A stretch of 64,000 nt of DNA from a bacterium A37T11. GTDB lineage: Bacteria; Bacteroidota; Bacteroidia; Sphingobacteriales; Sphingobacteriaceae. Positions within the stretch are counted from its first letter, which is position 1; each line of letters begins with the position of its first letter. The stretch is taken from assembly GCA_900109895.1 (NCBI GenBank), contig FOBR01000001.1:310001-374000 (forward strand), in the 5' to 3' direction. Below the pieces are notes generated by a model that did no database searches, was not told the DNA's origin, and saw only the letters and a program-made list of their open reading frames with translations. A program made the translations under genes and the position numbers. Of this stretch, positions 27,570-35,634 are shown in pieces.

Positions 27570-29671
27570 ATATCGCAATAATAGGAAATCCAAATACCGG
27601 AAAAACTTCATTATTCAACGCTCTTACGGGGCTTAACCAACGGGTAGGAAACTTTCCAGGTGTAACCGTAGAACGTAAAACCGGGCATTGTTCTTTGCCA
27701 GATGGCCGCGTGGCCGAAATTCTGGACCTGCCAGGTTGTTACAGTTTATATCCCAAGAGCCGGGATGAGGCGATTGTTCTGGAGGTACTAAGCAATCGTT
27801 CTAACAAAAGCCTGTTCCCTGATTTGGTACTGGCTGTAGCCGACGCGTGCAACCTAAAACGAAATTTATTATTATTTACGCAGGTGGCTGATCTTAAAAT
27901 TCCAGTGATCCTCGTACTTAACATGATGGATGTTGCAAATAAGGAACACATAAAGATTGACGTGGATGCGTTATCACGCCGTCTGGGGGTGCAGGTAGTA
28001 CCGATCAGCGCCCGTAGAAAGGAACACATCCAGGAATTAAAGCAGGCCATTGTGCACGCTCCGGGCATTGCGCTGCAACACGATACTATTTCCGTTGAGT
28101 CGCTTGCTCCTGAATTGGTAGACAGCCTCACCGCTAAATTTGCGCTGGCAAGCCCCTATTCTGCTATTCAGCTGGCTCATCAGCATGAAAACTTGAGTTA
28201 CCTTAGCCCCGAACAAAGTGACCTTGTGGAAGCCACCGAGCAACAATATGGATTTCACTCAAATGAGCTGCAGGCCAAAGAGACGGCCGACCGTTATCAC
28301 TTTATCGGAAATTTGTTGAAAGACACCCTTGAGCAAGCGCATGAATCAAGGGAACAAAGGCAAACAAAAAAAATAGACTTTATCCTTACGCATAAGTTCT
28401 GGGGTTTTATTTCTTTCTTTTTTACCTTATTCATTATCTTCCAAGCTATTTTTGCCTGGTCAGCCTATCCCATGGATCTGATCGAAAATTTCTTTAGCTG
28501 GATGGACGGATTAGGACGAAGTTTTCTTCCTCCCGGCCCGCTGGCAGACCTGTTGCTGGATGGCGTATTGGCCGGCCTTGGTGGTGTACTGGTATTTATT
28601 CCCCAAATTGCTATCCTGATAGGCTTCATTGCCATCTTGGAGGACACCGGTTATATGGCTCGCATTACGTTTTTAATGGACTGGGCTATGCGCAAGGTTG
28701 GCTTAAGCGGCAAATCGGTGGTCCCCATGATCGGCGGACTGGCCTGTGCCGTACCTTCGATCATGGCTGCTCGCAATATCGAAAGTTGGAAAGACCGCAT
28801 CATTACTATTATGGTCACCCCGCTTATGAGTTGTTCAGCCCGTTTGCCTGTATACACGCTGCTCATATCCCTGGTTGTCCCGGATGAGAAAATAGGAGGG
28901 TTTTTCAACCTGCAAGGCTTAGCATTAATGTGTATGTATCTTATAGGAACGTTAGGCGCTATCGTTGTGGCATGGGTGATGAAACAATTGATCAAAACAA
29001 AAGAACGTTCGTATTTTATCCTGGAATTGCCCGTTTACCGCATGCCCCGTTGGAAAAATGTGGGCCTCACAATGTATGAAAAAGTGAAGGCTTTTATCTT
29101 CCAGACCGGCAAGGTGATCATTTCTTTATCCATTGTGCTGTGGGTATTGGCAAGCTATGGTCCTCCGGGCCGCATGGAAAAGGTGGAACAGAAATACCGG
29201 TCTGATGCATTTCGCAAAACGCTTCCTGCCGATGAAATTGACATCCATAAGTCTTCAGAGATGCTTGAGAATTCTTACATAGGCATTATGGGCAAAGCAA
29301 TAGAACCATCTATCAGACCTTTGGGTTTTGACTGGAAAATTGGCATAGCTCTTATCACATCTTTTGCCGCCAGGGAGGTTTTTGTCGGATCAATGGCCAC
29401 TATTTACAGTGTACAGGATGAGGGAGGCGATCCGGCACCAATTCGGGAAAAAATGGCTGCGGCGCGGGATCCTCATACCGGTAAGCCTATTTACACAGCG
29501 GCCACCGGATTTTCACTCATGATATTTTATGCCTTTGCCATGCAGTGTATTAGTACCATTGCTATTGTACAGCGAGAAACGAATAGCTGGAAATGGCCCA
29601 TTATTCAATTGGTCTATATGACCGGCCTTGCGTACCTGGCCAGTTTACTGGTGTACCAACTATTTAAGTAG
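27566..29671 (+). CDS. feoB: Ferrous iron transport protein B
   Basis: This 701-residue inner membrane Fe(II) transporter has an N-terminal G domain with G1 GNPNTGKTS (residues 7-15), G3 DLPGCYSL and G4 LNMMD. A cytosolic helical spacer follows to about residue 270. The membrane part holds two gate motifs typical of FeoB: GGLACAVPSIMAAR with SCSARLPVYTLL, and FAAREVFVGSM. The length is normal. It overlaps feoA by four bases and the convergent coaBC gene by 12. No feoC was seen. Confidence 0.97.
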   Translation: MNIAIIGNPNTGKTSLFNALTGLNQRVGNFPGVTVERKTGHCSLPDGRVAEILDLPGCYSLYPKSRDEAIVLEVLSNRSNKSLFPDLVLAVADACNLKRNLLLFTQVADLKIPVILVLNMMDVANKEHIKIDVDALSRRLGVQVVPISARRKEHIQELKQAIVHAPGIALQHDTISVESLAPELVDSLTAKFALASPYSAIQLAHQHENLSYLSPEQSDLVEATEQQYGFHSNELQAKETADRYHFIGNLLKDTLEQAHESREQRQTKKIDFILTHKFWGFISFFFTLFIIFQAIFAWSAYPMDLIENFFSWMDGLGRSFLPPGPLADLLLDGVLAGLGGVLVFIPQIAILIGFIAILEDTGYMARITFLMDWAMRKVGLSGKSVVPMIGGLACAVPSIMAARNIESWKDRIITIMVTPLMSCSARLPVYTLLISLVVPDEKIGGFFNLQGLALMCMYLIGTLGAIVVAWVMKQLIKTKERSYFILELPVYRMPRWKNVGLTMYEKVKAFIFQTGKVIISLSIVLWVLASYGPPGRMEKVEQKYRSDAFRKTLPADEIDIHKSSEMLENSYIGIMGKAIEPSIRPLGFDWKIGIALITSFAAREVFVGSMATIYSVQDEGGDPAPIREKMAAARDPHTGKPIYTAATGFSLMIFYAFAMQCISTIAIVQRETNSWKWPIIQLVYMTGLAYLASLLVYQLFK

Positions 29672-30856
29672 TGTTAAAATCTTTTGGCAAATATCTTTTG
29701 CCACCTCGGTTTTGCTTTTGAGGGGGTAGGATTGCGGCTCGCCATCTTTTCCAATCAGGGTAACCTGGTTGGTATCGCCCGCAAAACCAGCTCCTTGGTC
29801 GCGCATGGAGTTAAGCACAATGAGGTCAAGGTTTTTCTTATGAAGCTTGGCAATGGCATTCAATATTTCATCATTGGTTTCCAACGCAAAGCCTACCAAC
29901 AGCTGGTTGGCTTTTTTGCGCGACCCTAATGTTGCCAGGATATCGGTGGTTTTCTCCAAATGGAGGTCCAATGAAGGTTCCTGCTTTTTAATTTTTTCGG
30001 TGGCAATCTTAGCCAGGCGGTAATCGGCCACTGCGGCACTCATGACCACAATATCGGTGTTTTCAAACACGGCTTCGCAAGCTTCGAACATTTCAGCAGC
30101 GCTGGTCACATCTGTCCGTTGCACCCCATTTGGAGTGGCCAAGGTTACCGGCCCGGAAATAAGGTTTACCTCAGCCCCCAGCGTGGCCAGTTGTTGTGCA
30201 ATGGCAAATCCCATTTTTCCACTTGAATGATTGCCAATAAAGCGTACCGGATCAATGGACTCATAGGTAGGGCCCGCAGTAACCAAGGCTTTGCGGCCTT
30301 TTAAGGGTGCATTTAACTCAAAAAAGGCTGCCAAATGAGCTAAAATGTCTTCTGGCTCGGCAAGTCGTCCGTCGCCATGCAAGCCACTAGCCAGTTCTCC
30401 ATTTCCGGGAGGGATCATCTGGTTGCCAAATGCCTGTAATTTGGAAAGGTTTAGTTTGGTAGAACCATGTGCCCACATATCCATGTCCATAGCCGGAGCC
30501 AAAAAAACAGGGCATCTGGCAGACAAATAAACCGCACATAGTAAATTATCACAGATGCCGTTTGCCAATTTCGCCAGCGTATTAGCACTTGCTGGAGCAA
30601 TCAAAAGGGCATCTGACCATAAACCCCATTGAACATGATTATTCCATTCTCCATTCCCGGTTTTGAAATATTCAATCAAAACGGGCCTGCCAGAAAGGGT
30701 GGCTAACGTAAGTGGTGTAATAAACTGTGTTGCATCAGGGGTCATGACCACCTGAACCTGAGCGCCGGCTTTGACCAGCAAACGAGTCAGATAAGCCGTT
30801 TTATAGGCGGCAATACTGCCACATACTCCCAGCAAGATCTTTTTGCCCTGCAACAT
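29660..30856 (-). CDS. coaBC: Bifunctional phosphopantothenoylcysteine decarboxylase/synthetase
   Basis: This 398-residue flavoprotein carries out two steps of coenzyme A synthesis. CoaC (1-about 185) shows VCGSIAAYKTAYL, LIAPASANTLAKLANGICDNLL and FLAPAMDMDMW. CoaB (about 190-398) shows TAGPTYESIDPVRFIGNHSSGKMG, SAAVADYR and EKIKKQ. Two positions differ from the E. coli motifs: PxMNxxMW reads PAMDMDMW, and the Cys of the ACGxxGxGR clamp is Ser (ELASGLHGDGRLAEP). I believe this variant is common in Bacteroidota, but cannot check here. It is the last gene of bamD-rpoZ-coaBC. Confidence 0.95.
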   Translation of the reverse strand: MLQGKKILLGVCGSIAAYKTAYLTRLLVKAGAQVQVVMTPDATQFITPLTLATLSGRPVLIEYFKTGNGEWNNHVQWGLWSDALLIAPASANTLAKLANGICDNLLCAVYLSARCPVFLAPAMDMDMWAHGSTKLNLSKLQAFGNQMIPPGNGELASGLHGDGRLAEPEDILAHLAAFFELNAPLKGRKALVTAGPTYESIDPVRFIGNHSSGKMGFAIAQQLATLGAEVNLISGPVTLATPNGVQRTDVTSAAEMFEACEAVFENTDIVVMSAAVADYRLAKIATEKIKKQEPSLDLHLEKTTDILATLGSRKKANQLLVGFALETNDEILNAIAKLHKKNLDLIVLNSMRDQGAGFAGDTNQVTLIGKDGEPQSYPLKSKTEVAKDICQKILTLLK

Positions 30857-30873
30857 TCTGCTCTCGCACCGAC

Positions 30874-31230
30874 CTATTGTTCCGTTTCTTTAGAAGGATT
30901 CCGGAAATAAACCTTTTTATTCAGGAATTCATCCATGGCTACCAATGTGGGCTTGGGCATACGTTCGTAATGCTTGGAAATCTCGATCTGCTCCCGATTT
31001 TCAAATACTTCTTCCAAATTGTCATTAGAAGTGGCAAATTCTGATAATTTACCATGTAATTCTTCTTTAAGGTTTGCTGAGATTTGGTTAGCTCTTTTAC
31101 TGATAATAACCAGCGATTCATACAAATTATCAGTCTGTACATCCAATTGACGCAAATCGCGCGTTACCGTAGAAGTAGGCACATTGGCTAATTTATTAAC
31201 AGCTGCCTTATTTTCTTTCTCTTTACTCAT
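30874..31230 (-). CDS. rpoZ: DNA-directed RNA polymerase omega subunit family protein
   Basis: The 118-residue protein carries the omega/Rpb6 core: TVTRDLRQLDVQTDNLYESLVIISKRANQI corresponds to the helix region that clamps the beta' subunit. The C-terminal part (KPTLVAMDEFLNKKVYF) is longer than in E. coli, as in other Bacteroidota. It lies between bamD (14 bp) and coaBC (17 bp). The omega-coaBC neighbourhood is known from other phyla, which supports the assignment. Confidence 0.85.
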   Translation of the reverse strand: MSKEKENKAAVNKLANVPTSTVTRDLRQLDVQTDNLYESLVIISKRANQISANLKEELHGKLSEFATSNDNLEEVFENREQIEISKHYERMPKPTLVAMDEFLNKKVYFRNPSKETEQ

Positions 31231-31244
31231 GATCTTATCTTCTA

Positions 31245-32165
31245 TTATCCTTGCGGGCTTATCGATGTTTCTGTTTGTTTCTGACGCGCCTCTTGTTCTT
31301 TTTTCTCTTTGTCTATTTGTTCAGGGCTAAATTGCGCCATAATCCTTTTTGCCTGATCTATACCCTTTTCCGAACTTTTTTTGTAGTCTTCGGCTTCTTT
31401 TAAATACTTACTTTTAGGATAATGTTCTGCAAATTTATCACAACGGCTCATCACCTCATCAAAACGATCTTCCTGCCGGTAATACTTGCTGTTGTCGGCA
31501 TATAGATACTGTGATTTAATAGCTAAAAACTCCATTTCCTCTCCGTATTTGGTATCGGGATAATCGCGCAGCGCATTATCAAAGGCAATCACTGCTGCGG
31601 GATAATCGTCGCCCATCCCCATATCCAAGTATAATTTAGCACTTTCCAATGCCTTTCTTTCCAATTTGTCGCGCAAATTGGCAATCAGGTCTCCGGCCTC
31701 TTCTGCACGGTCGCTTTTTGGGTATAAGTTAATAAAAAGTTGCAGTGACTCGATTGCTTTTAATGTATTGCTTTGGTCAAGTGTATACGTGGGGGACTCC
31801 AAATAGTAACAATAGGCCGCCATAAAACGGCATTCTTCGGCCCTTGAACTGGATGGATACGTGTCTGTAAATTGTGAAAACTGATACCGGGCAGTGGTAT
31901 AATCACGCAGCCGGTAATTGGTATAAGCGTGGTAATAGGTTAAGTCTTCCGCATCAGACATTCCCCTATAGCGTTGTAGCAGGTCATCAAATAAAACCAA
32001 TGCTTTACTATAGCGCTTATTGTTATAATATTTAACTGCCTCCTGATATTTTTTTGCAGTATCGTTGCTTAAGCGCAGCTTTTCAAACTTGCTTTTGCAT
32101 CCAACCACTACAGCCACCAGCATCAGCATGGTGGCCCACATCATTAAACACCTGTTTTTAAACAT
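31245..32165 (-). CDS. bamD: Outer membrane assembly lipoprotein BamD
   Basis: This 306-residue lipoprotein has its acylated Cys23 in VVVGCKSKFEKL. TPR-like repeats follow (KKYQEAVKYYNNKRYSKALVLFDDLL, YRLRDYTTARYQFSQFTDTYPSSSRAEECRFM), the pattern of BamD/YfiO, part of the BAM machine that folds outer membrane proteins. The C-terminus is charged and polar (KKEQEARQKQ). It is the first gene of bamD-rpoZ-coaBC, with a -7 box right before the start codon. Confidence 0.92.
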   Translation of the reverse strand: MFKNRCLMMWATMLMLVAVVVGCKSKFEKLRLSNDTAKKYQEAVKYYNNKRYSKALVLFDDLLQRYRGMSDAEDLTYYHAYTNYRLRDYTTARYQFSQFTDTYPSSSRAEECRFMAAYCYYLESPTYTLDQSNTLKAIESLQLFINLYPKSDRAEEAGDLIANLRDKLERKALESAKLYLDMGMGDDYPAAVIAFDNALRDYPDTKYGEEMEFLAIKSQYLYADNSKYYRQEDRFDEVMSRCDKFAEHYPKSKYLKEAEDYKKSSEKGIDQAKRIMAQFSPEQIDKEKKEQEARQKQTETSISPQG

Positions 32166-32169
32166 CCTG

Positions 32170-32177
32170 CAAAGATA
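32170..32177 (-). promoter_or_regulatory. -7 box of bamD-rpoZ-coaBC
   Basis: TATCTTTG on the minus strand (32177-32170) matches TAnnTTTG and ends four bases before the bamD ATG at 32165. If used, it would give a leaderless or nearly leaderless mRNA. Confidence 0.5.
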
Positions 32178-32290
32178 AGTGAATTAAACCGTTGTGTCAA
32201 TTTTATTTTAACCTACCGCAAAATAACAGCATCCGGACAAAATAGCAAAAGTTAAGGTATATTTTAACAAAGTTTAACAGGGTACAGCAC

Positions 32291-32322
32291 AAAAAAAGCT
32301 GCCTTCTTTTTGGGAAGGCAGC
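32291..32322 (-). terminator. Rho-independent terminator after the cold-shock gene
   Basis: GCTGCCTTC (32298-32306) pairs with GAAGGCAGC (32314-32322). On the minus strand the stem is followed by seven T. It lies 25 bp after the cold-shock gene. Confidence 0.9.
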
Positions 32323-32347
32323 CGGATACGATTTATATACTAGTATT

Positions 32348-32539
32348 TTAGATTACTTTTACATTTACCGCATTTAAGCCTTTTTTTCCTTGCTCCACGT
32401 CATATTCAACGTGATCGTTTTCACGAATGGAATCAATCAGGCCTGATGAATGAACAAAGATTTCACCACCACCTGCATTAGGTACGATAAAACCGAAACC
32501 TTTGCTTTCATTAAAGAATTTTACTACTCCTTCTGCCAT
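32348..32539 (-). CDS. Cold-shock domain protein
   Basis: This 63-residue single-domain OB-fold nucleic-acid-binding protein begins MAEGVVKFFNESKGFGFI, with the RNP1 motif KGFGFI, and has the RNP2-like EIFVH and a conserved DHVEYDVEQGKKGLNAVNV. It probably acts as an RNA chaperone. It is monocistronic with a strong terminator. A DEAD-box helicase lies upstream on the same strand, a functional partner in cold adaptation in other bacteria. Whether it is cold-induced cannot be told from the sequence. Confidence 0.96.
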   Translation of the reverse strand: MAEGVVKFFNESKGFGFIVPNAGGGEIFVHSSGLIDSIRENDHVEYDVEQGKKGLNAVNVKVI

Positions 32540-32650
32540 TGTATTAAAATATTGAATTAATTATTAAAACACGAAGGTATATATAATAAACTATATATCA
32601 ACAAAAAAAATTTGTTTTTTATGCTATGGGTAAATTTTGCACGATTATTT

Positions 32651-33880
32651 TTACCGCCGACGCCGGTTCCAGCCGCCCTGCTTTTGCGCTTTAGGCTTGG
32701 ATGGGGCCACTTTTGATTCGGGAGGCACAATAGCCAGGCTTCCGGCCAACGCAAACGGATGATCATTGATCACCGGAATGTTTTGTGACGTTAGCTTGTT
32801 TATATCCCGAAGATACAGCCTTTCATCCGGGTCACAAAAGGACCATGCAATGCCGCTGGCACCAGCCCTGCCGGTACGGCCTATACGGTGTACATACGTC
32901 TCAGGCTCGTTGGGCAAATCAAAGTTAATAACATAAGCCAGGTCATCAATATCGATGCCACGGGCAGCGATATCAGTGGCTACCAGTACCCGGATGTCTC
33001 CGCTTTTAAAATTTTTGAGGGCTTTTTGCCGCGCGTTCTGCGCTTTGTTACCGTGTATCGCATCGGCGCTGATATTGCTGCGCTGCAATATTTTTACCAA
33101 CTTGTCTGCCCCATGTTTCGTCCGGCTAAATACCAGCACTCCATTTATGGCATGTTCACCCAGTAGGTAAGTCAGCAGCTTGGGCTTATCCGGCTTAGCC
33201 ACCATATACACCCCTTGCGTTACTTTTTCGGCGGTCGATGAAACCGGGGTTACCTCCACACGGACGGGATTACTTAAAATGCTGTTGGCAAGCTTGGCGA
33301 TCTCCGTAGGCATCGTTGCCGAAAAAAACAAGGTTTGGCGCTTCACCGGTATGCGGGCAATCACCTTTTTAATATCGTGAATAAACCCCATGTCGAGCAT
33401 ACGGTCTGCCTCATCCAGCACAAAAAATTCAATATGTTGCAGGTTAATGACCCCTTGGTTCATCAGATCAAGTAACCGGCCTGGAGTAGCAATGAGTATG
33501 TCAATCCCTTTACGAAGCGTTGTGATCTGTTGGTAGGATGATACGCCTCCAAAAATAACGGTATGGCGAAGGTTAATATGCCGGCCATAAGTTGTAAAAC
33601 TCTCTCCGATTTGAATGGCTAATTCGCGCGTTGGGGTTAAAATTAATGCCCGAATAGGATTTCTAGCACCGCTTTTTGACGGCTGTTGGTGTAACAACTG
33701 CAGAATGGGTAATGCAAAAGCAGCCGTTTTGCCCGTTCCGGTTTGGGCACAGCCCAGCAGATCTTTTTGCTGAAGGATGACGGGTATGGCTTGTTGCTGT
33801 ATGGGGGTTGGATGTGTGTAACCCTCTGATTGAAGAGCCCGCAACAGGGGCTCAATGAGTTCTAATTCTGAAAATTGCAA
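32651..33880 (-). CDS. DEAD-box ATP-dependent RNA helicase (RhlE-like)
   Basis: This 409-residue helicase has all family motifs in order: Q motif [11 protein letters not shown], Walker [52 protein letters not shown] and [11 protein letters not shown] short basic tail ends NRRRR, which probably binds RNA. The size and the compact tail resemble RhlE. It would unwind RNA in ribosome assembly or decay. A TACCTTTG -7 box is at 33911-33904. Confidence 0.95.
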   Translation of the reverse strand: MQFSELELIEPLLRALQSEGYTHPTPIQQQAIPVILQQKDLLGCAQTGTGKTAAFALPILQLLHQQPSKSGARNPIRALILTPTRELAIQIGESFTTYGRHINLRHTVIFGGVSSYQQITTLRKGIDILIATPGRLLDLMNQGVINLQHIEFFVLDEADRMLDMGFIHDIKKVIARIPVKRQTLFFSATMPTEIAKLANSILSNPVRVEVTPVSSTAEKVTQGVYMVAKPDKPKLLTYLLGEHAINGVLVFSRTKHGADKLVKILQRSNISADAIHGNKAQNARQKALKNFKSGDIRVLVATDIAARGIDIDDLAYVINFDLPNEPETYVHRIGRTGRAGASGIAWSFCDPDERLYLRDINKLTSQNIPVINDHPFALAGSLAIVPPESKVAPSKPKAQKQGGWNRRRR

Positions 33881-33903
33881 ATTATGTAATGATTATGTTG
33901 GCA

Positions 33904-33911
33904 CAAAGGTA
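33904..33911 (-). promoter_or_regulatory. -7 box of the DEAD-box helicase gene
   Basis: TACCTTTG (33911-33904 on the minus strand) fits TAnnTTTG, 23 bases before the start codon. No -33 TTTG was seen. Confidence 0.45.
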
Positions 33912-34106
33912 CAATAATAAATGCGATGGACTGGGCCTAAAATTTTTGTTTTTGTCATTTTTTTAGTAAAATTGCTGGCAGTTTAGGAATCGATTTGATA
34001 TCAGCCGGCCAAACTCCCATTGCCAGTTAAAAATAATAAATAAATAGGATATAAGCTGCATCCGATAATTAAAGACTGGTGCTATCCTAATAAGAATTGA
34101 GTAAAA

Positions 34107-35279
34107 ATGAGATATTTTTCTGCGGATTATGTGTTTCCAGTGAATGCAGCGCCTCTTAGGAATGGTGTTGTAGCCGTGAAACCAGACCAAAGCATTGACA
34201 GGGTTTATTCTGCCGGAGATGCTGCTTTGGAGGGAAAGCCTGTAGAAAAGCACCCAGGGTTCATTGTACCCGGTTTTATTAATGCCCATTGCCATTTGGA
34301 GCTCTCCCATATGTTGGAAAAAATTCCTCGCGGAGAAGGTCTGACCACTTTTATACAACGGGTAATGTCTTCCCGTTGGACCAATGGCGAGCAGCAGGAC
34401 GAAGCCATGGAGGAGGCCGACCGGCAAATGGTGGCCAATGGTATCGTGGCCGTAGGCGACCATGTAAACACACTTGCCAGCAAAAAAGTTAAAGAAAAGA
34501 GCAGCATATTTTATCACACATTTGTAGAAATCATTTGTTTTGAGCCTGAAAAGGCCTTGAACCGCTTTAGGGAAGCCCTTGAAATTTGCAATAACTATAA
34601 TCGCCAGCATTCGTCTGTCACCCCACATGCGCCTTACTCGGTTACGAAGGAAGTTTTTCGTTTCCTGCAAACTCTATGTCGGTCTGAAAACAATCTTATT
34701 AGTATCCATAATCAGGAAACGGAAGAAGAAAACAAATTTTTCCGCTACAAAAGGGGAAAATTTATCGACTTTTATAATCAGTTAGGACGTGATATTGACT
34801 TCTTTAAAGCACAGGCCCGCAATTCCTTGCAAAGCATTACGCCTATACTGCCATCAAACCAGCGGATTTTGCTGGTACATAATACCTATACTTCGCTTAA
34901 GGACCTTTATTTCCTAAGCCGTTTTAACAAACATGTATCTTGGTGTTTTTGCCCCAAGGCCAACTTATATATTGAAGGCAGGCTGCCAAAGATTGACAAT
35001 TTTATTTATCATGATTTTGAACTGACCGTTGGAACAGATAGCCTGGCTTCAAATAATAAACTCTGTATACTTAGCGAAATAAAGACCATCCACCAGCATT
35101 TCCCCCATCTTCATTTTAACGATCTGCTGAAGTGGGCCACGCTTAATGGTGCTCGTTTTTTAGGTATTGACCATGCCTTCGGCAGCATTGAGCCCGGCAA
35201 AAAGCCTGGGCTCAACCTGATTAGCGGAACCAATGGGCTTGAAATTACTGAAAATTCTACTGTTAAGAAGCTGCTGTAA
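34107..35279 (+). CDS. Amidohydrolase family protein (TRZ/ATZ-like)
   Basis: This 390-residue metal-dependent hydrolase has the HxH metal motif HCHLELSH at His61/His63 after VPGFINA. Later come the expected metal and catalytic motifs HAPYSV, HNQETEEE, LVHNTYT and VGTDSLASN. The pattern fits the deaminase branch (TRZ/ATZ, aminodeoxyfutalosine deaminase and related). A role in the futalosine menaquinone pathway is possible but not supported by neighbours. The 226 bp upstream up to the helicase hold no other gene. It precedes the acylphosphatase gene by 46 bp. Confidence 0.8.
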   Translation: MRYFSADYVFPVNAAPLRNGVVAVKPDQSIDRVYSAGDAALEGKPVEKHPGFIVPGFINAHCHLELSHMLEKIPRGEGLTTFIQRVMSSRWTNGEQQDEAMEEADRQMVANGIVAVGDHVNTLASKKVKEKSSIFYHTFVEIICFEPEKALNRFREALEICNNYNRQHSSVTPHAPYSVTKEVFRFLQTLCRSENNLISIHNQETEEENKFFRYKRGKFIDFYNQLGRDIDFFKAQARNSLQSITPILPSNQRILLVHNTYTSLKDLYFLSRFNKHVSWCFCPKANLYIEGRLPKIDNFIYHDFELTVGTDSLASNNKLCILSEIKTIHQHFPHLHFNDLLKWATLNGARFLGIDHAFGSIEPGKKPGLNLISGTNGLEITENSTVKKLL

Positions 35280-35313
35280 TACGCTTTGATCATTCAATTC
35301 TCATTGTGTTGCG

Positions 35314-35321
35314 TATCTTTG
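35314..35321 (+). promoter_or_regulatory. -7 box of the acylphosphatase gene
   Basis: TATCTTTG matches TAnnTTTG and ends four bases before the ATG at 35326, so the predicted transcript is nearly leaderless. No TTTG box lies at the usual distance (the nearest, 35285-35288, is 25 bp away). Confidence 0.5.
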
Positions 35322-35325
35322 CTTC

Positions 35326-35625
35326 ATGAAGCGACTAACTATTAAGGTAAATGGCACGGTTCAGGGCGTGCATTTCAGGGCGTCGACTAAGGCGGTTGCT
35401 GACCAATTGGGTGTAAAAGGATTCGTTTGCAACCTTCCAGACGGTTCTGTTTATATTGAAGCCGAGGGTGACGACTTTGCCCTTGAAAGTTTTTTGGATT
35501 GGTGCCACGAGGGGCCTGAAAAAGCAAAGGTCACATCGGTAGAGCAAACAGATACGCCTCTGAAAAACAACCGCAACTTTGAAGTGGTCAAACGGATTCC
35601 GGATGTCTTTACACCCTCCATATAA
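35326..35625 (+). CDS. acyP: Acylphosphatase
   Basis: This 99-residue enzyme hydrolyses carboxyl-phosphate bonds such as acetyl phosphate. Both catalytic residues are visible: Arg18 in VQGVHFRAST and Asn36 in VCNLPDGSVYIEAEG. The VHF in place of the more common VGF/VFF before the Arg is a mild variant. The family length is about 90-100 residues. It precedes a flippase gene by 9 bp. Confidence 0.95.
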   Translation: MKRLTIKVNGTVQGVHFRASTKAVADQLGVKGFVCNLPDGSVYIEAEGDDFALESFLDWCHEGPEKAKVTSVEQTDTPLKNNRNFEVVKRIPDVFTPSI

Positions 35626-35634
35626 ATAACTATT

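Noticed and set aside
33963-34670. 235-codon open frame on the minus strand inside the amidohydrolase gene
   Set aside because: It lies opposite a gene with clear metal-binding motifs; its translation has no recognisable domain.
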